A model generated the notes under the pieces. It was given only the letters and a program-made list of their open reading frames with translations. It made no database searches and was not told the origin of the DNA. From Dichetophora obliterata (lineage: Eukaryota > Arthropoda > Insecta > Diptera > Sciomyzidae), in NCBI GenBank assembly GCA_963920525.1, contig OY986438.1:179468888-179532887 (forward strand): a stretch of 64,000 nt of DNA. The letters are read 5' to 3'. Shown here one piece after another: positions 33,269-44,202 of the stretch. Position 1 is the stretch's first letter, and each line of letters opens with the position of its first letter. A program made the position numbers and the translations under genes.

Positions 33269-33362
33269 TGTTCGTTGGAACCAGTTAGGTATGTCTTCAT
33301 GTATTGAATATTTGTGTCAATTTACGAAACACATCTCACGCGTTATTGGAAATGGACCTTAA

Positions 33363-33964
33363 GCCGCAACCAGTAACCGACGCAACAACGCCGCTCTCTG
33401 TTCGCTCTCAGCGATGTTGGCTTAAAATGTTATAAAAATTTGATTCGACATAGTGATAATGTTGGCTTTTCTGAACAAAAACATGAACTAAGTGGCAAGT
33501 CTTCAAAACGGCAATCGCGTGTGCTATCACCGGAATCAGTTACTCGTATCGTTCAATTTATTCAAAATTTTTACTGAAAAATTCGTAATGCCTCTTCCTG
33601 GTAGAATGCCAAACTACAAAAACTGTAATTTTTTGCGTCTTTATGTTTTTTGTGTTTTACGTTTTGTACGTTTTTATGGGGTAAATAAAAATTTGACAAA
33701 TATATATCTAGTTTCCCACTTTTTTTTAAAAAAGGATTATATCTCATATCTGCCACTTGAAATTCCATTGCACACATTTAAAAATATTTATTGTATAACA
33801 CTGCAATTGCGTCTATAAAAATGCACTATTTTTAACTGATGATCATAATAAAATATTTAAAACTAAATACCTGTTTTACACTGCTTATTACTCAATGCTT
33901 ATAATCGAGACACAAAAAAATGCTTAATACCGACTTTTTTACATCATTACTCATCAACTTTTCA
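33363..33964. other. Non-coding, nothing recognised
   Basis: The open frames 33492-33818 (plus) and 33571-33777 (minus) have no recognisable domain. The remainder is AT-rich. Confidence 0.45.
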
Positions 33965-36700
33965 TCAACTCGTCTGGACTATTATTTATCTGCGCTTCTT
34001 ATAAACCACCTAACAGTGGTGAAAATATTTATAAGGCACATGTAGATAATATTTTGAATTTATCTGCTGATAAGCTTCTTGATAATCACCTTTGTGTGCT
34101 TGGTGATTTTAATTTGAATAAATTAATCTGGTCGTATGCTTTTGATCATAATATCCTTACGCCATCTAATGTGAACAGTTCAATTGAAATTTATCTAGTT
34201 GATAGTTTTCTTAGCTTAGACTTATTGCAAATTAATAGTTTGTCAAATAAACTGAATAGAATTTTTGATCTAATTTATATAAGTAATAATATTAACTATA
34301 AAGGATATGAAAATCCGTTTCCTTTTACTTCTGCTGACCTACATCATGTACCACTAACCATTGAGCTCGAACTTTATGAATTTCCATCTCTTAATAACAA
34401 TAATTCTATAATCAGTTTTAATTATAATCTTTGTGTCTTTAATATCCTAAACAATCATTTTAAAAACATTGATTGGTTTTCTATGTTTAATGGTTCTGAT
34501 GCAACGTCTTGCTTTAATGATTTTAAGGCCAAAATCTTTGAAATTTGTTATCAAAACATACCTTTAAACTCACAGAATTCATATAAACTTCCCTGGTTTA
34601 CCAAAGGCTTAAAAAAGCTAAAAAATTTAAAAAAGAAATTTTTTAATAGATATAAAGAAACAAATGATTCTAGTGCTTTTGATAAGTACCAGCACTATAT
34701 GAGAGAGTTTAACTTTCTAAACAGATATCTTTATAATAAGTATATCCTAGACTTTGAATGTAACATAAATTCTAACCCTAAAGCGTTCTGGAAATATGTA
34801 AAATAAAAAAAAAAACTGCTCTAACATTCCATCTTCTGTTTTTTACAAAGATAAAACAGCTAGTTGCGCAAATGCTGCTGCTGACCTTTTTGCTGAGTTT
34901 TTTCAGTCTAATTTTGTGACTGATAACGATGCTGCTGACTGTAGTTTTCCACAGATTCAAACTTCTATTGATTTTGGATCACTTTTAATTTCATTTGATG
35001 ATATAATTAATCGAATTTATGATCTGAAGCCATCACTGCAAACTGATATTGACGGAATGTCTTCTATATTGTTAAAAAGATGTTTGTCATTGGTTGACGC
35101 TATTATGACAATTTTCAATAAATCGCTTTCTTCAGGTTTTTTTATTTCTGATTGAAAAATGGCTTTAGTAACACCAATATTTAAAAATGGTAATAAAAAT
35201 TATGTATCTAATTACAGACCAATTTCAAAACTTTCTTCTATTTCGAAACTCTTTGAGAGTATAATAAAAAACAAAATGTATTTTCAAGTTAAGAGGTTAA
35301 TTTCTCCTTACCAACATGGTTTTGTATCGGGACGCTCAACAGTATCTAACCTTGCAGTATTCACTGAAGATTGCATCTCTGCTTTCAGCTGGGGATATCA
35401 GGTGGATGCTATTTATACTGGTTTTTCTAAGGCCTTTGATAATGTATCTCATAAATTCTTGGTTTCAAAACTATCAAACATGGGTTTTCACTCCATTTTT
35501 TGAAATGTTTAAGGTCTTATTTAATTGGAAGAGTTGTAATTGACAATGTAAGACCTGCCCCTTTTGTTGCCTCTTCTGGTGTTCCACAAGGCAGCATTCT
35601 TGGCCCTTTACTTTTCATTTTATTCATCAATGATACTGGTAGCTGTTTTTCAAATGCCAGTTACCTACTATATGCGGATGATCTAAAATTGTATTCTACT
35701 ATTGAAAATATATCTGATGCACATGATATACAACAACAATTGTCAAATATATCTACATGGTGTTCTAAAAACTTCCTTTCATTAAAAATAAAAAAGTGTT
35801 TTCATATCTCGTTTTCAAAAACTCAAAATCCCATTTACACCTCATATTCTATTGATAGCCACATTTTAAAATCTGTCGATGAAATATCTGATTTGGGTGT
35901 GATTTTCGATATTAAGTTTTCTTTTGTTAGCCATATCAATTTTATTATACCTAAAGCATATGCGATGTATGCTTTTGTTCGTCGCAATAGTTCAGCGTTT
36001 ATTGATCCATATACGCATAAAGCACTCTTTTCTGCTTTTGTGAGATGTAAGCTTGAATATGCATCGTTTATTTGGAGCCCTTACTATAGCTCTCATATTA
36101 ATCGCATTGAACGTATTCAAAAATCATTTACACGATACGCTGTTAAGTCCTTAAATTTTGATCCAGCCCTCTCATATAGTGATCGGTGCTTATATATTGG
36201 TTTGAAATCGCTACAAAGTAGAAGAACTATAATATCACTTTTATTTATATCAGATGTAATTAAAGGGACAGTTGACTGCCCTCGATTATTGGAAATGATA
36301 ACTTTTAGTATTCCAACAAGAAGTCTCAGAAATTATGATCTTTTTTTATTAAAATGCTCAGAACAAACTATGCGATTAATGCTCCTTTGAATAGGACTCT
36401 CGTAGAATATAATATGCTCTCTAACAATATTGCTATCGATTTTGCCGTGACGAAGCAGGCATTAAGAGTCCTAATAGATAGTTTCTGTAGATGAATATAC
36501 TATCTTATAATATATTATACATAGAATATTATTTTCCAATCTTAAATTATTATAAAAAATTGTTAATCTTAATCTTATAAAAGTGGATTTCCCAAAAATT
36601 TTGTAGTTTATATATTTTAAGTGGCTTAGCCAAATATTTTGTAGTCAGTAAGGAACCTGTTCCATTGATGAATAAATAAATAAATAAATAAATAAACTTT
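33965..36700 (+). mobile_element. 5'-truncated LINE ending in (AATA)n
   Basis: The element begins inside the endonuclease domain near 33965 and ends with a short 3' untranslated region and a tail of AATAAATAAATAAATA at about 36675-36700. Coding sequence is in the next entry. No target duplication was identified. Confidence 0.85.
33983..36390 (+). pseudogene. LINE ORF2 (endonuclease end plus reverse transcriptase), decayed
   Basis: From 33983 the frame reads LFICASYKPPNSGENIYK and LCVLGDFNLNKLIW, the C-terminal part of an APE-type endonuclease. The linker ends NPKAFWKYVK at 34803, followed by a stop and an A-run frameshift. RT blocks follow: YVSNYRPISKLSSISKLFE, HGFVSGRSTVSNL, IYTGFSKAFDNVSHKFLV, SSGVPQGSILGPLLFILFIN, LLYADDLKLY (catalytic Asp pair intact), then CKLEYASFIWSPYYSSHINR and the thumb. 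A Trp-to-stop change lies at 35154 and another frameshift at about 35500. The layout and SGVPQGSxLGPLLF/YADD motifs fit the Jockey/CR1 group. Related to, but clearly different from, the minus copy at 44-46.8 kb. Confidence 0.85.
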
Positions 36701-37461
36701 TACAGTTATTTTATCAAAGTAAGAAAATCAATTTTGTCCAGCTAACATGTTCTACACGTTTCACTGTGTTGCGGTTTAATTTTATTAGTTTTAATTTAAG
36801 AAAAATATTTATTTTAAAATTATGTTTTGAAATTTTTTTTTTTTTAATACTAAAGTTGAGCTTAACTTAAATGAAATTGTTTCAAGCTGTATTTCAAAAA
36901 CAAAGGAATCCCCATTGACAGCTTCGAAGACCAATAATCCTCAACAGAAGGCAAAGTGTGGTAGCCTGATAGTTTGGTGGTTAAATTCCCAAGAATCTTT
37001 TCAATAAAACCACTTCCAAATGCAAATCGATGTTTTTCTGAGCTACAAATCGGTTGGTCTCAGCTACTATATAATCCAACACCTCCCCATTATAAAACTT
37101 TGAAAATTATTGAGTTGGCGAAATAATCTTTCAGTTCTTCACACTGGGTCTTTAAGTATATTACGCAACGAAGCTGCATTATGCGATATATCGTTAGGCG
37201 AAACTGCATTTTTCCTTTATTACTGAACCATTTTGAACTTTCAAATTAACTCATTGATTTGAAGCTGACTCTGGTTTTCTTTTGAGGTAGGGATACAGTC
37301 GATTTAAGAGCCGATTTAAAAGATGTCGCCCCAACCTCCGACTCAATTTCTACAATCTCTTCATAGCCAATATCCTGATGAGTGTTTCGCTCAGACTCAA
37401 TTTCTCAGTCAGAGCACTTGGTTCTGAATAAATTGCAATCATGGCAAAATTATACAAGGTA
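36701..37461. other. AT-rich non-coding, nothing recognised
   Basis: No credible frame and no paired repeats noted. Confidence 0.45.
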
Positions 37462-37633
37462 GTGTTAGGGCGGAGAGCCGGTGACCGAAACTGTCAAAAC
37501 GAAGCTGATATTTCATACAAAATCTTCAACCAAAGCGAATGCATTATTAAAGCAGAAATTGGCAAAAATACCAAAAAGGCTGAGTTTGACAGTTATGGTC
37601 ACTAAGAAGGAGAACACATTCAGCTCTAACACC
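37462..37633. mobile_element. Small MITE, copy 1
   Basis: GTGTTAG at the left faces CTAACAC at the right. Inside these, GTGACCGAAACTGTCAAA pairs with TTTGACAGTTATGGTCAC. It shares the internal AAACTGTCAAAACGAAG block with the neighbour at 37.7 kb. Non-coding. Confidence 0.6.
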
Positions 37634-37699
37634 AATTTGTCTATTTCTACTTTGATTGCAATCAAATTATTGTCCATATCACAGTAGATTTAGAGATGG

Positions 37700-37880
37700 T
37701 AGATGTATTTCGGAGAGTCAGACTGCCGGAACTGTCAAAACGAAGTTGACAGCTCATACAAAATCTGAAAACGATGAGAATGCGATAAGAAAGCAAAAAT
37801 AGGCAAGAAGAGAAAAATGCTGGAGTTTGACAATTCTGGCTATGAGAAAAAGAGAGCAGTCTGAAATGCATATACCTTCA
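37700..37880. mobile_element. Small MITE, copy 2 (tandem neighbour)
   Basis: CCGGAACTGTCAAAACGAAG faces GAGTTTGACAATTCTGGC. Outer words TATTTCGGAGAGTC and CAGTCTGAAATGCATA pair loosely. Same family as copy 1, separated by about 70 bases and diverged. Confidence 0.55.
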
Positions 37881-39844
37881 CTAGTTCTACCATTGTCAAT
37901 ATATTCTTTTTCCGATTGTTCGCCTACTTCGTCATCGCTCCACTCTCTAAAAAAATCTTCGATCTCTTTCGTTGTTATTCTCATGGAGCGTGACGTTTTG
38001 CATTTCTGGAATCTAAGAACAATACATATTCACAAACGCTCATAATAACAAATCAAATTATTTTTTCTACTAGATTCTAACCATATATTTTATGAAATAA
38101 ACGACTTAAAACCGCCAAAATATAAGAATAAACATGCCCAAAACACGTTCACTCCTGCGGGAAACACAATAGAAATTCCTAATGCTTCGTTTTCACTAAG
38201 TCATTTTATGACGACACAAAAGTTTATCGCCTGATATATCACCTTAATAAACATAAACATATCACCTAGAACATTTTCTGCTTAGCTCCATTTAATTAAT
38301 TAATTGTTTTCCATTTTCCAAGATTGCCAAAGTTAGAAAAAATGTCTACATGTTTTTACTTTCAATTTGATTCACAACAACTGACCACTGAAAATGACAT
38401 AGTGAAAACCAAGCATAAGAGACGTTGTAACTTAGCAGTAAAGGTTTAAATTTCGTATTTGTATGGGACTGTATAGAATGGGATAAGCGTTAACATTCGA
38501 TTATTCGAACATTTTCTTTTTTGACGTAACGGGAAAACGGGTGTAGGTAGAATTTTTGATGACGGATTTGGAATACTCTAGAAATATACTAAAAATCAAA
38601 AAATTCAACAATTTTTGCTGGGGGAGAATGTGTTGAGATAAAATAGCTTAAACGAAATAAAAAAATCAAGAAACTATTTTTTTTAAATGCATTAAAACAC
38701 AAAAAAAATTTATGTTACCGTAGTTTTTTGGGCATGTCTTGAACATTCAAGCAAAAATGGTTGGAAACTGAAGTTAAAGATAAGAACTTAAAAAAAAAAT
38801 TATATGATAATAAGAAAAAAGAACCCTTTTTCAACTTAATATTAAAAAAAAAATTAATTAATAAGGCAGCTGGAACCCGCACAAAAAGTCCTGCAGTCAA
38901 GCGGAAATAATATTTATACCTAAGCCTAAATCTCAAAGCTCATCACTTTTTTAACAAACATTTTTCTTTGGCTATATTTGGGGTATCTTTATGCATTGCA
39001 TATAGAAAATTCTAATATTTACAACGTGGTTTTAATTTCTCTTATTTTACGCTACAACTTGTTCATGTGGTTGATGATAGTTTTGACCTTTTTTACCAAG
39101 CTCCTTGTTGTTGTTTCGCTTTTTTTTGTGGTCCTTTTTGTTTGGTCTTATTTTTTTTTTAGTTACTATGTTTTGTGGGATTCTTTTTATTATTGTGCGT
39201 ACTGATTATCTGCATTTGCCGCAATCTGAGTTCACTGGCGAAGTAGGAGTGTATGTGTGTGTGTATGTGTGTGTCTTTCGGTATGTGAGCGCATTTGAAG
39301 ATTAACTTTTATCACATAATAAAAAGCAATTTTCCGCTCGTAATCCTCATGTAATTAGAATTTATTACATTCCTAATCGCTGGGAATTAAACGAATCTTA
39401 CTGCAGAGAATTCTAAAATCTGATTTATGACTTCTCTTATGTTTCAAATGTGAGCTCATAGCTCATCGCGAGAGATACAAGACGCACGTTATGTCGTTAC
39501 GCCCTAAAAAGTGACGATTAGTGAAAATAGAAGAGCAAATTCACAAGCAACATAATAAAATTTGTAGACTTCATGAACTGTGTTCTTCTTCCAAAGGAAC
39601 GTAGCAGTACTTTAGTAGTATTTATTTAGTAGTTAAATAAAAAAGCACCCCAGTTAATGATGATTGCAACTTTTTGTCTAGTACGAGTACGCAGTGAAAG
39701 TCAAAGCTATATTGTCTTGTTCATTAAAATAATTTCCTCCATTTGGTTATACATTAGGCTCAAATTATTTCATTACCACCTGCAGACAGAAAGGACACAT
39801 CACTTTTAGTTGTCTTTCTTTGAGTGCGCAACGTGTGCTTTAGT
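37881..39844. other. Upstream of the Gr gene, no further gene recognised
   Basis: AT-rich DNA with a (GT)n microsatellite at about 39248-39278. The few hundred bases before the Gr start contain no obvious TATA box. Open frames here are low-complexity. Confidence 0.45.
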
Positions 39845-41037
39845 ATGAAGCGTCTTAATCTACTTAATCGTGGCATTTACAGTCTGTTTTTTTGCACAAC
39901 GTTGGTACTACATCTATGTGGTGTGAATTGTTACATTTACTGCAGCAAACGCAACGTCTTCATTCGCAAGTCGTTTCTTTCGATCTATTCCAGAGTATTG
40001 ACATTAATTAACGCTCTTCTGATCCTTGGTTTTGGTCTTGCATTGGATAGAAATATCGAAAATTTTAACTATCTACATGTTACAATTATAAGCGCCAAAA
40101 TGATATTGTCGTTGCTGATTCGTATTTATCATTATGTTTACGAGCACTCGTTTGTAGAGCTGCTCAGTGAGTTGCTTCTACTTGTGCAGGATATTCGTGT
40201 ACTTGCACGACATCCAAATTTTTTTCGCCACTCACATTTTGTGCTCTGTCTGGTGGCACTACAAAGCATGATACGTTCGGGCTATATAACACGGATTCCT
40301 TCTTCTGATATTACTACTATTGTGTACTTTTTTGTTGTTGGGATCGAAATGATGTACATATTAATTTTTCACCTGATCGTGAAATCAATTCTGCTGATAT
40401 TCATCGGCTTGATTGCCTGCTATGATGAGCTACATCGTTGTACACGACGTATTTCCAATGACGTGCACACTCTACGAATGGCTCAGTGGCGCATGGAAGG
40501 TGGTCAACGACTGTTGTTAGTGCAACAACTGGGCGAAAATTTGGAGCAACTGATAGCTGTGCGTGCCCGCATGTTTAGCATCACAGTGCGTTTAATCAAG
40601 TATTTTCGTTTTTATCTTGTGGTTGCGATATTCTATTGGATCGGTCATGATGTAGATACGTTAATTATCAATTATAACAATGCTTCGATTGGAACTTTCT
40701 GGAATGTTGCTATCGGTTTGTCAAATATTGCTTTCTATTGCACAATTTATGAGATTTTTGTCTGGAAATCAAAATTGTCCCGCAGTTTTTGGCATTTGCA
40801 TTTGATAAACTACAACAAGGATTTTGACAGAACGGTGAGCAAGCGTTTTGTTACGAGTATTTTTGATAACTGTTTAATATAAACATTTTACAGGTTGACA
40901 AACTATTACATCGTGAACTTGTGGAGAACATCAAGGTGGTAGCATATGGCATCCCATTGAATATGCATTTATTCTGCAAAATTTTTATGCTGACTATTTC
41001 CTACACCTTAATGCGCTATGTTTACCAAAAACTTTAG
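39845..41037 (+). CDS. Insect gustatory receptor (Gr family), two exons
   Basis: The gene encodes a 377-residue chemoreceptor, a multi-pass membrane cation channel subunit expected in taste neurons. Exon 1 is 39845-40834. A GTGAGC donor and a 59-bp intron ending ATTTTACAG lead in phase 0 to exon 2, 40894-41037. The protein has about seven hydrophobic segments (for example TLINALLILGFGLALD, FLVV-like FVVGIEMMYILIFHLIV, LLIFIGLIACY, FYLVVAIFYWIGHD), a family-typical intracellular block (YDELHRCTRRIS to LEQLIAVRARMF), and the final short exon carrying the last segment (FKIF-like CKIFMLTISYTLMRYVYQKL). The Gr C-terminal TYxxxxxQF signature is only approximate here (SYTLMRYVYQ). The ATG at 39845 is chosen because it is the first in frame; upstream only a GTG extends it. 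No stops or frameshifts. The style recalls Drosophila Gr22/36/59-type bitter receptors, but subfamily is not assigned. Confidence 0.88.
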
Positions 41038-41630
41038 AATTCATTTTAGCTCTGAATGTTTTGAATAAGTTTGACATTAAATTTCTATATTGATTGCAAT
41101 TTATTACTTTTTGAAATAATAAGGAATAAAAATACATATTTTTTTTTTAAATTATGAAGACAATGTCTTAGAAATTTTTCTTTTAACTTTAATGTTACAC
41201 CAGCACGCTTCAGCAGTACGTTATAAAAAATAAACATTTACGCAAACCTAAGGCGCACATATTAAAATACTATACCAATAGTTAGTCAGCTTGTATCTAA
41301 AAGTTTTAATTTAAAAATCCTTAAATTTCCACGCACTTAAATTTTTTACAAATATTTTACATGCAGTAGGAATCAATGGAATATAATATGTTTGAATCAG
41401 GGCCATAGTCAAGAGGTGGGTACCAGGGTACAAAATAAATCAATCCAAATGTGTCAAATTGAGACATTTTGAAAAAAATTTGAGCAACTAATTTTAGAGT
41501 TAAAAAAAATTGTTTTTTGGAACAAAATTTCTTCATTTCCAATTAAAAAATCTCACATTTAAATAGAAATTCAATAGGTGATGTTTTTTTTATCTAGACA
41601 TAAATCGAGATAGTACAAATATAAAGCACT
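41038..41630. other. 3' flank of Gr gene, non-coding
   Basis: AT-rich with AATAAA-like words (AGGAATAAAAATAC near 41121), a plausible polyadenylation region for the Gr transcript. Nothing else was recognised. Confidence 0.45.
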
Positions 41631-41631
41631 A

Positions 41632-42750
41632 GCTGAGCCCGGTGTGCTTCGCTACCCCCCTCGTATAAAATAAAATTAAAAGTATTTATATATTTACAAA
41701 AATTTATTTATTTAATTTAATTATTGCAATGCTTCGCCTCTTTTTTTGTTGTAAACCAATTAAAGTTCAGCACTGAATTGCATGTAATTTGCTTCATGCT
41801 CCCCCTTTTTATTTTTAGACCAATCAAAAAGCAGCAATTACACAATCAGCTGTTTCGCAGTCAGTTGTGGGAGAATGAGAATGGGGTTACCCTACTCTCT
41901 ATTTTAATTAACACGTATTATAAATCAGCTGTTTTGAAGACAGTGGTGGAAGAAAGCGAATGGGGCTACCCCACTATTTTAATTAATATGTATTTTAAAT
42001 TTGTGGTAAAGCCGTTAATAAACGTAGTAAAAAAGTAGGTGCAGAAGTGTGCATGGTCGAAAAATATTATCATGTAATAAGTATTCCTGAGTCAAAGCTG
42101 AACGCTGTGAAAATTTAAGATCGGTTATCAGGTCCAGCCTCCAATATATCGCAACAAAGGGGCGTGCTCCGCCCACTTTTCTTTTAGTACGTATTTCTAT
42201 TCATGCCAATACCATATATAGCAAATACTGCCGACGTTGGTAAAAAAATGCCCAAGATATCATATGATAATATGATAAGAATATTAAATTTTGGGTTATA
42301 TGGGCGAGGCCACGCCCCTTCGTCCACTCACAACTTTATATAGTCAAGAATTTATTATTTCGTAAGAATATCCTATTGTGAAAATTTAATGATGATCGGT
42401 CCAGTAGTTAAGACTATATTGCGATTTTTATTTTTTCTAAAAAGGGTCGTGGTCCCACCCACTTTTCTCCTGGTACGTATTCCTAATTATGTCAATACCA
42501 TATGTACCAAATAGCATCAACGTAGGTCACAAAATGCCCAAAATATGGCGATTTAAATTTTTGCGTTATATGAGCAGTGACACGCCCCTTTGTCCAATAA
42601 AAAATTCATATAGCCTATTATTCTTTCCAGAGTCATAGTAAAATGCTGTGAAAGTTTTAGGAAGATCGGTCCAAGGGTTTAGCCTCCTATAAAGCACAAA
42701 CAAACAAACAAACAGACAGACAGACATACATTTTTATATATATAGATTTA
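41632..42750 (+). repeat. Dispersed non-autonomous repeat, modular, near full length
   Basis: The head is CTAGCTGAGCCCGGTGTGC at 41632. The tail is a run of CAAACAAACAAACAGACAGA followed by TTTTTATATATATAGAT near 42750. In between, a module of about 285 bp is repeated (from about 42165 and 42445). Each has a GGGCGTG...CGCCCAC or CCCACCCAC start, TAGTACGTAT-like and AATACCATAT words, a (C)ACGCCCCTT(C/T)GTCC block and a GATCGGTCCA word. This head and tail architecture is familiar from many insect genomes. No coding, and I do not assign a class. Confidence 0.6.
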
Positions 42751-43376
42751 AAGCAGATTTATTATAACTAAAGTAAAATGGGGCGAAAAAGGCGGATTTG
42801 GTAATAAAAAAATCTATGGCTACCTTACCTGTAGATAAAAAGTATATAAAACTTTAGGTAAATACATATTACAAAAAAAGTATTTTGTATAGCAAACATT
42901 GTTAGTGGTATAAGTAAGTATCTGAATTAAAAAAAGGGGGCGGTGAAGTGGGTGTGGTTCATAGTAATATGGCGACGTTAACAGTATTAAGAGCAATATA
43001 CTACCAAATATAAAATAATCCGTTGGAAGGAACAAATTTGTACAGAGAACAAAAAGTTTAAAACTTAAATTTGGCGTGAAAAGAGGCGTGAAAGGGGGCG
43101 TGGCGTAAGAAATGTTTATTCCTACCTCACCTGGAGTATAATGTGCATACAATTTGAAGTAATTCTGCTAAAAACTATATGGGAGCAATTACATAATTTT
43201 AAAAAAGTGGGCGTAAAAGTGGGCGTTGTAGAAAAAAAGTACCCTATTAATCATGCCAGAGTCCCAGTTAAATGCTGTGAAAATTTCAGGGAGATCGGTC
43301 CAGAGGTTTGGTCTCCTACAAGGTACAAACAAACAAATAAACAAACACACATTCCATTTTATATATGTATAGATTG
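42751..43376 (+). repeat. Second copy of the modular dispersed repeat (partial)
   Basis: It contains the same GGGCGTGG-type and GATCGGTCCAGAGGTTTGG blocks and ends CAAACAAATAAACAAAC then TATATATGTATAGAT at 43372. It lacks the head and follows the previous copy directly. Confidence 0.55.
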
Positions 43377-43739
43377 AAATTTGAATCTTGTTACTTGAGA
43401 TATAGTACAAATTTTTAAACTACATCCGACAAAAAACTGGAACGAATTGTAAAAAGTAAAAATCTGACACTTCGTTGTCTCTAAAATAAGTGAAGCTCTT
43501 TAAAATGATTTAAATATTGTTTTTAAATCGATGTAAATTAATAGAAGTGAATACATCGAAACAGAGTTTTGATTCTTCTGAAGGTACTCGTTGGTAACCA
43601 ACCGTGTTTTTGAACGCAACTTTTTATTTTCCACAGATTTCACTCATAGAAACAATAGAGTTCAGCTACTACAGCTTTTTCGCACTTTCTCCGCATTAGA
43701 TCATCTTAAGAACCAGCCCAAATAACATTAAAACATCTC
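43377..43739. other. Non-coding spacer, nothing recognised
   Basis: AT-rich, unique-looking DNA between the dispersed repeat and the MITE. Confidence 0.4.
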
Positions 43740-43742
43740 AAT

Positions 43743-44065
43743 AAGGCCATTCACAGTTCGAATACGCTGGTCTGCCATTTGTTCGATCTGCAAATTGTAC
43801 GCAAATTTACGAAAGCGCATTTTGCTTTGCTGTTGTTTTGCATACAAATGCAAATACGCAGGCACGCGTAAATAAAAGCAGCCCTTGGACGTGTTTTTTG
43901 TACCTCGTATTTTTATGCTCTGTCTACAGCCGCATAATCACATACATCACAGGGTTGCACAATCCTTTTATACGACAGTCACATGGCGAGGTGCTCACAG
44001 TTTGAACAATAACAAATGCTATAAGTACGACTTGTTAAAAGTACGCTCAAACCGTGAATAGCCTT
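43743..44065. mobile_element. MITE family M1, copy 1 (323 bp, AAT target duplication)
   Basis: AAGGCCATTCACAGTTCGAA faces CAAACCGTGAATAGCCTT. The 3-bp AAT is duplicated at 43740-43742 and 44066-44068. Copy 2 at 53283 shares most of its length (for example TTGCATACAAA.GCAAATACG, GGACGTGTTTTTTGTACCTC, GTCTACAGCCGCATAATC). A 3-bp duplication is consistent with Harbinger-type mobilisation. Non-coding. Confidence 0.8.
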
Positions 44066-44202
44066 AATGATATCGATAAGAGCAGTCCAAAACAATCCAA
44101 AGTAAGAAAAATTTACCCACCATAATATGGGTTGGGCTCAGGGACAACACAAGACATAACAACTAACCATGCGTTTACATAGATCTAATCATACATTAGT
44201 TT

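Larger units (their letters stand above)
31353..33358. mobile_element. TTAA-flanked TIR element with nested insertion
   Basis: TTAA at 31349-31352 and 33359-33362 flank 31-bp inverted ends. The left tip is GGCCCATTTCCAATAACGCA; read inward the right tip is GGTCCATTTCCAATAACGCG. There are three mismatches in 31 bp. TTAA duplication points to piggyBac-type integration. It contains its own satellite-like repeats (31.5-32.0 kb) and a second element (32140-33268) inserted near its right end. Without the insert it is about 0.9 kb and non-coding. Confidence 0.85.

Noticed and set aside
33359..33430. A further small TTAA-flanked element right of 33362
   Set aside because: TTAA recurs at about 33422, but the 56 bases between have no inverted ends.
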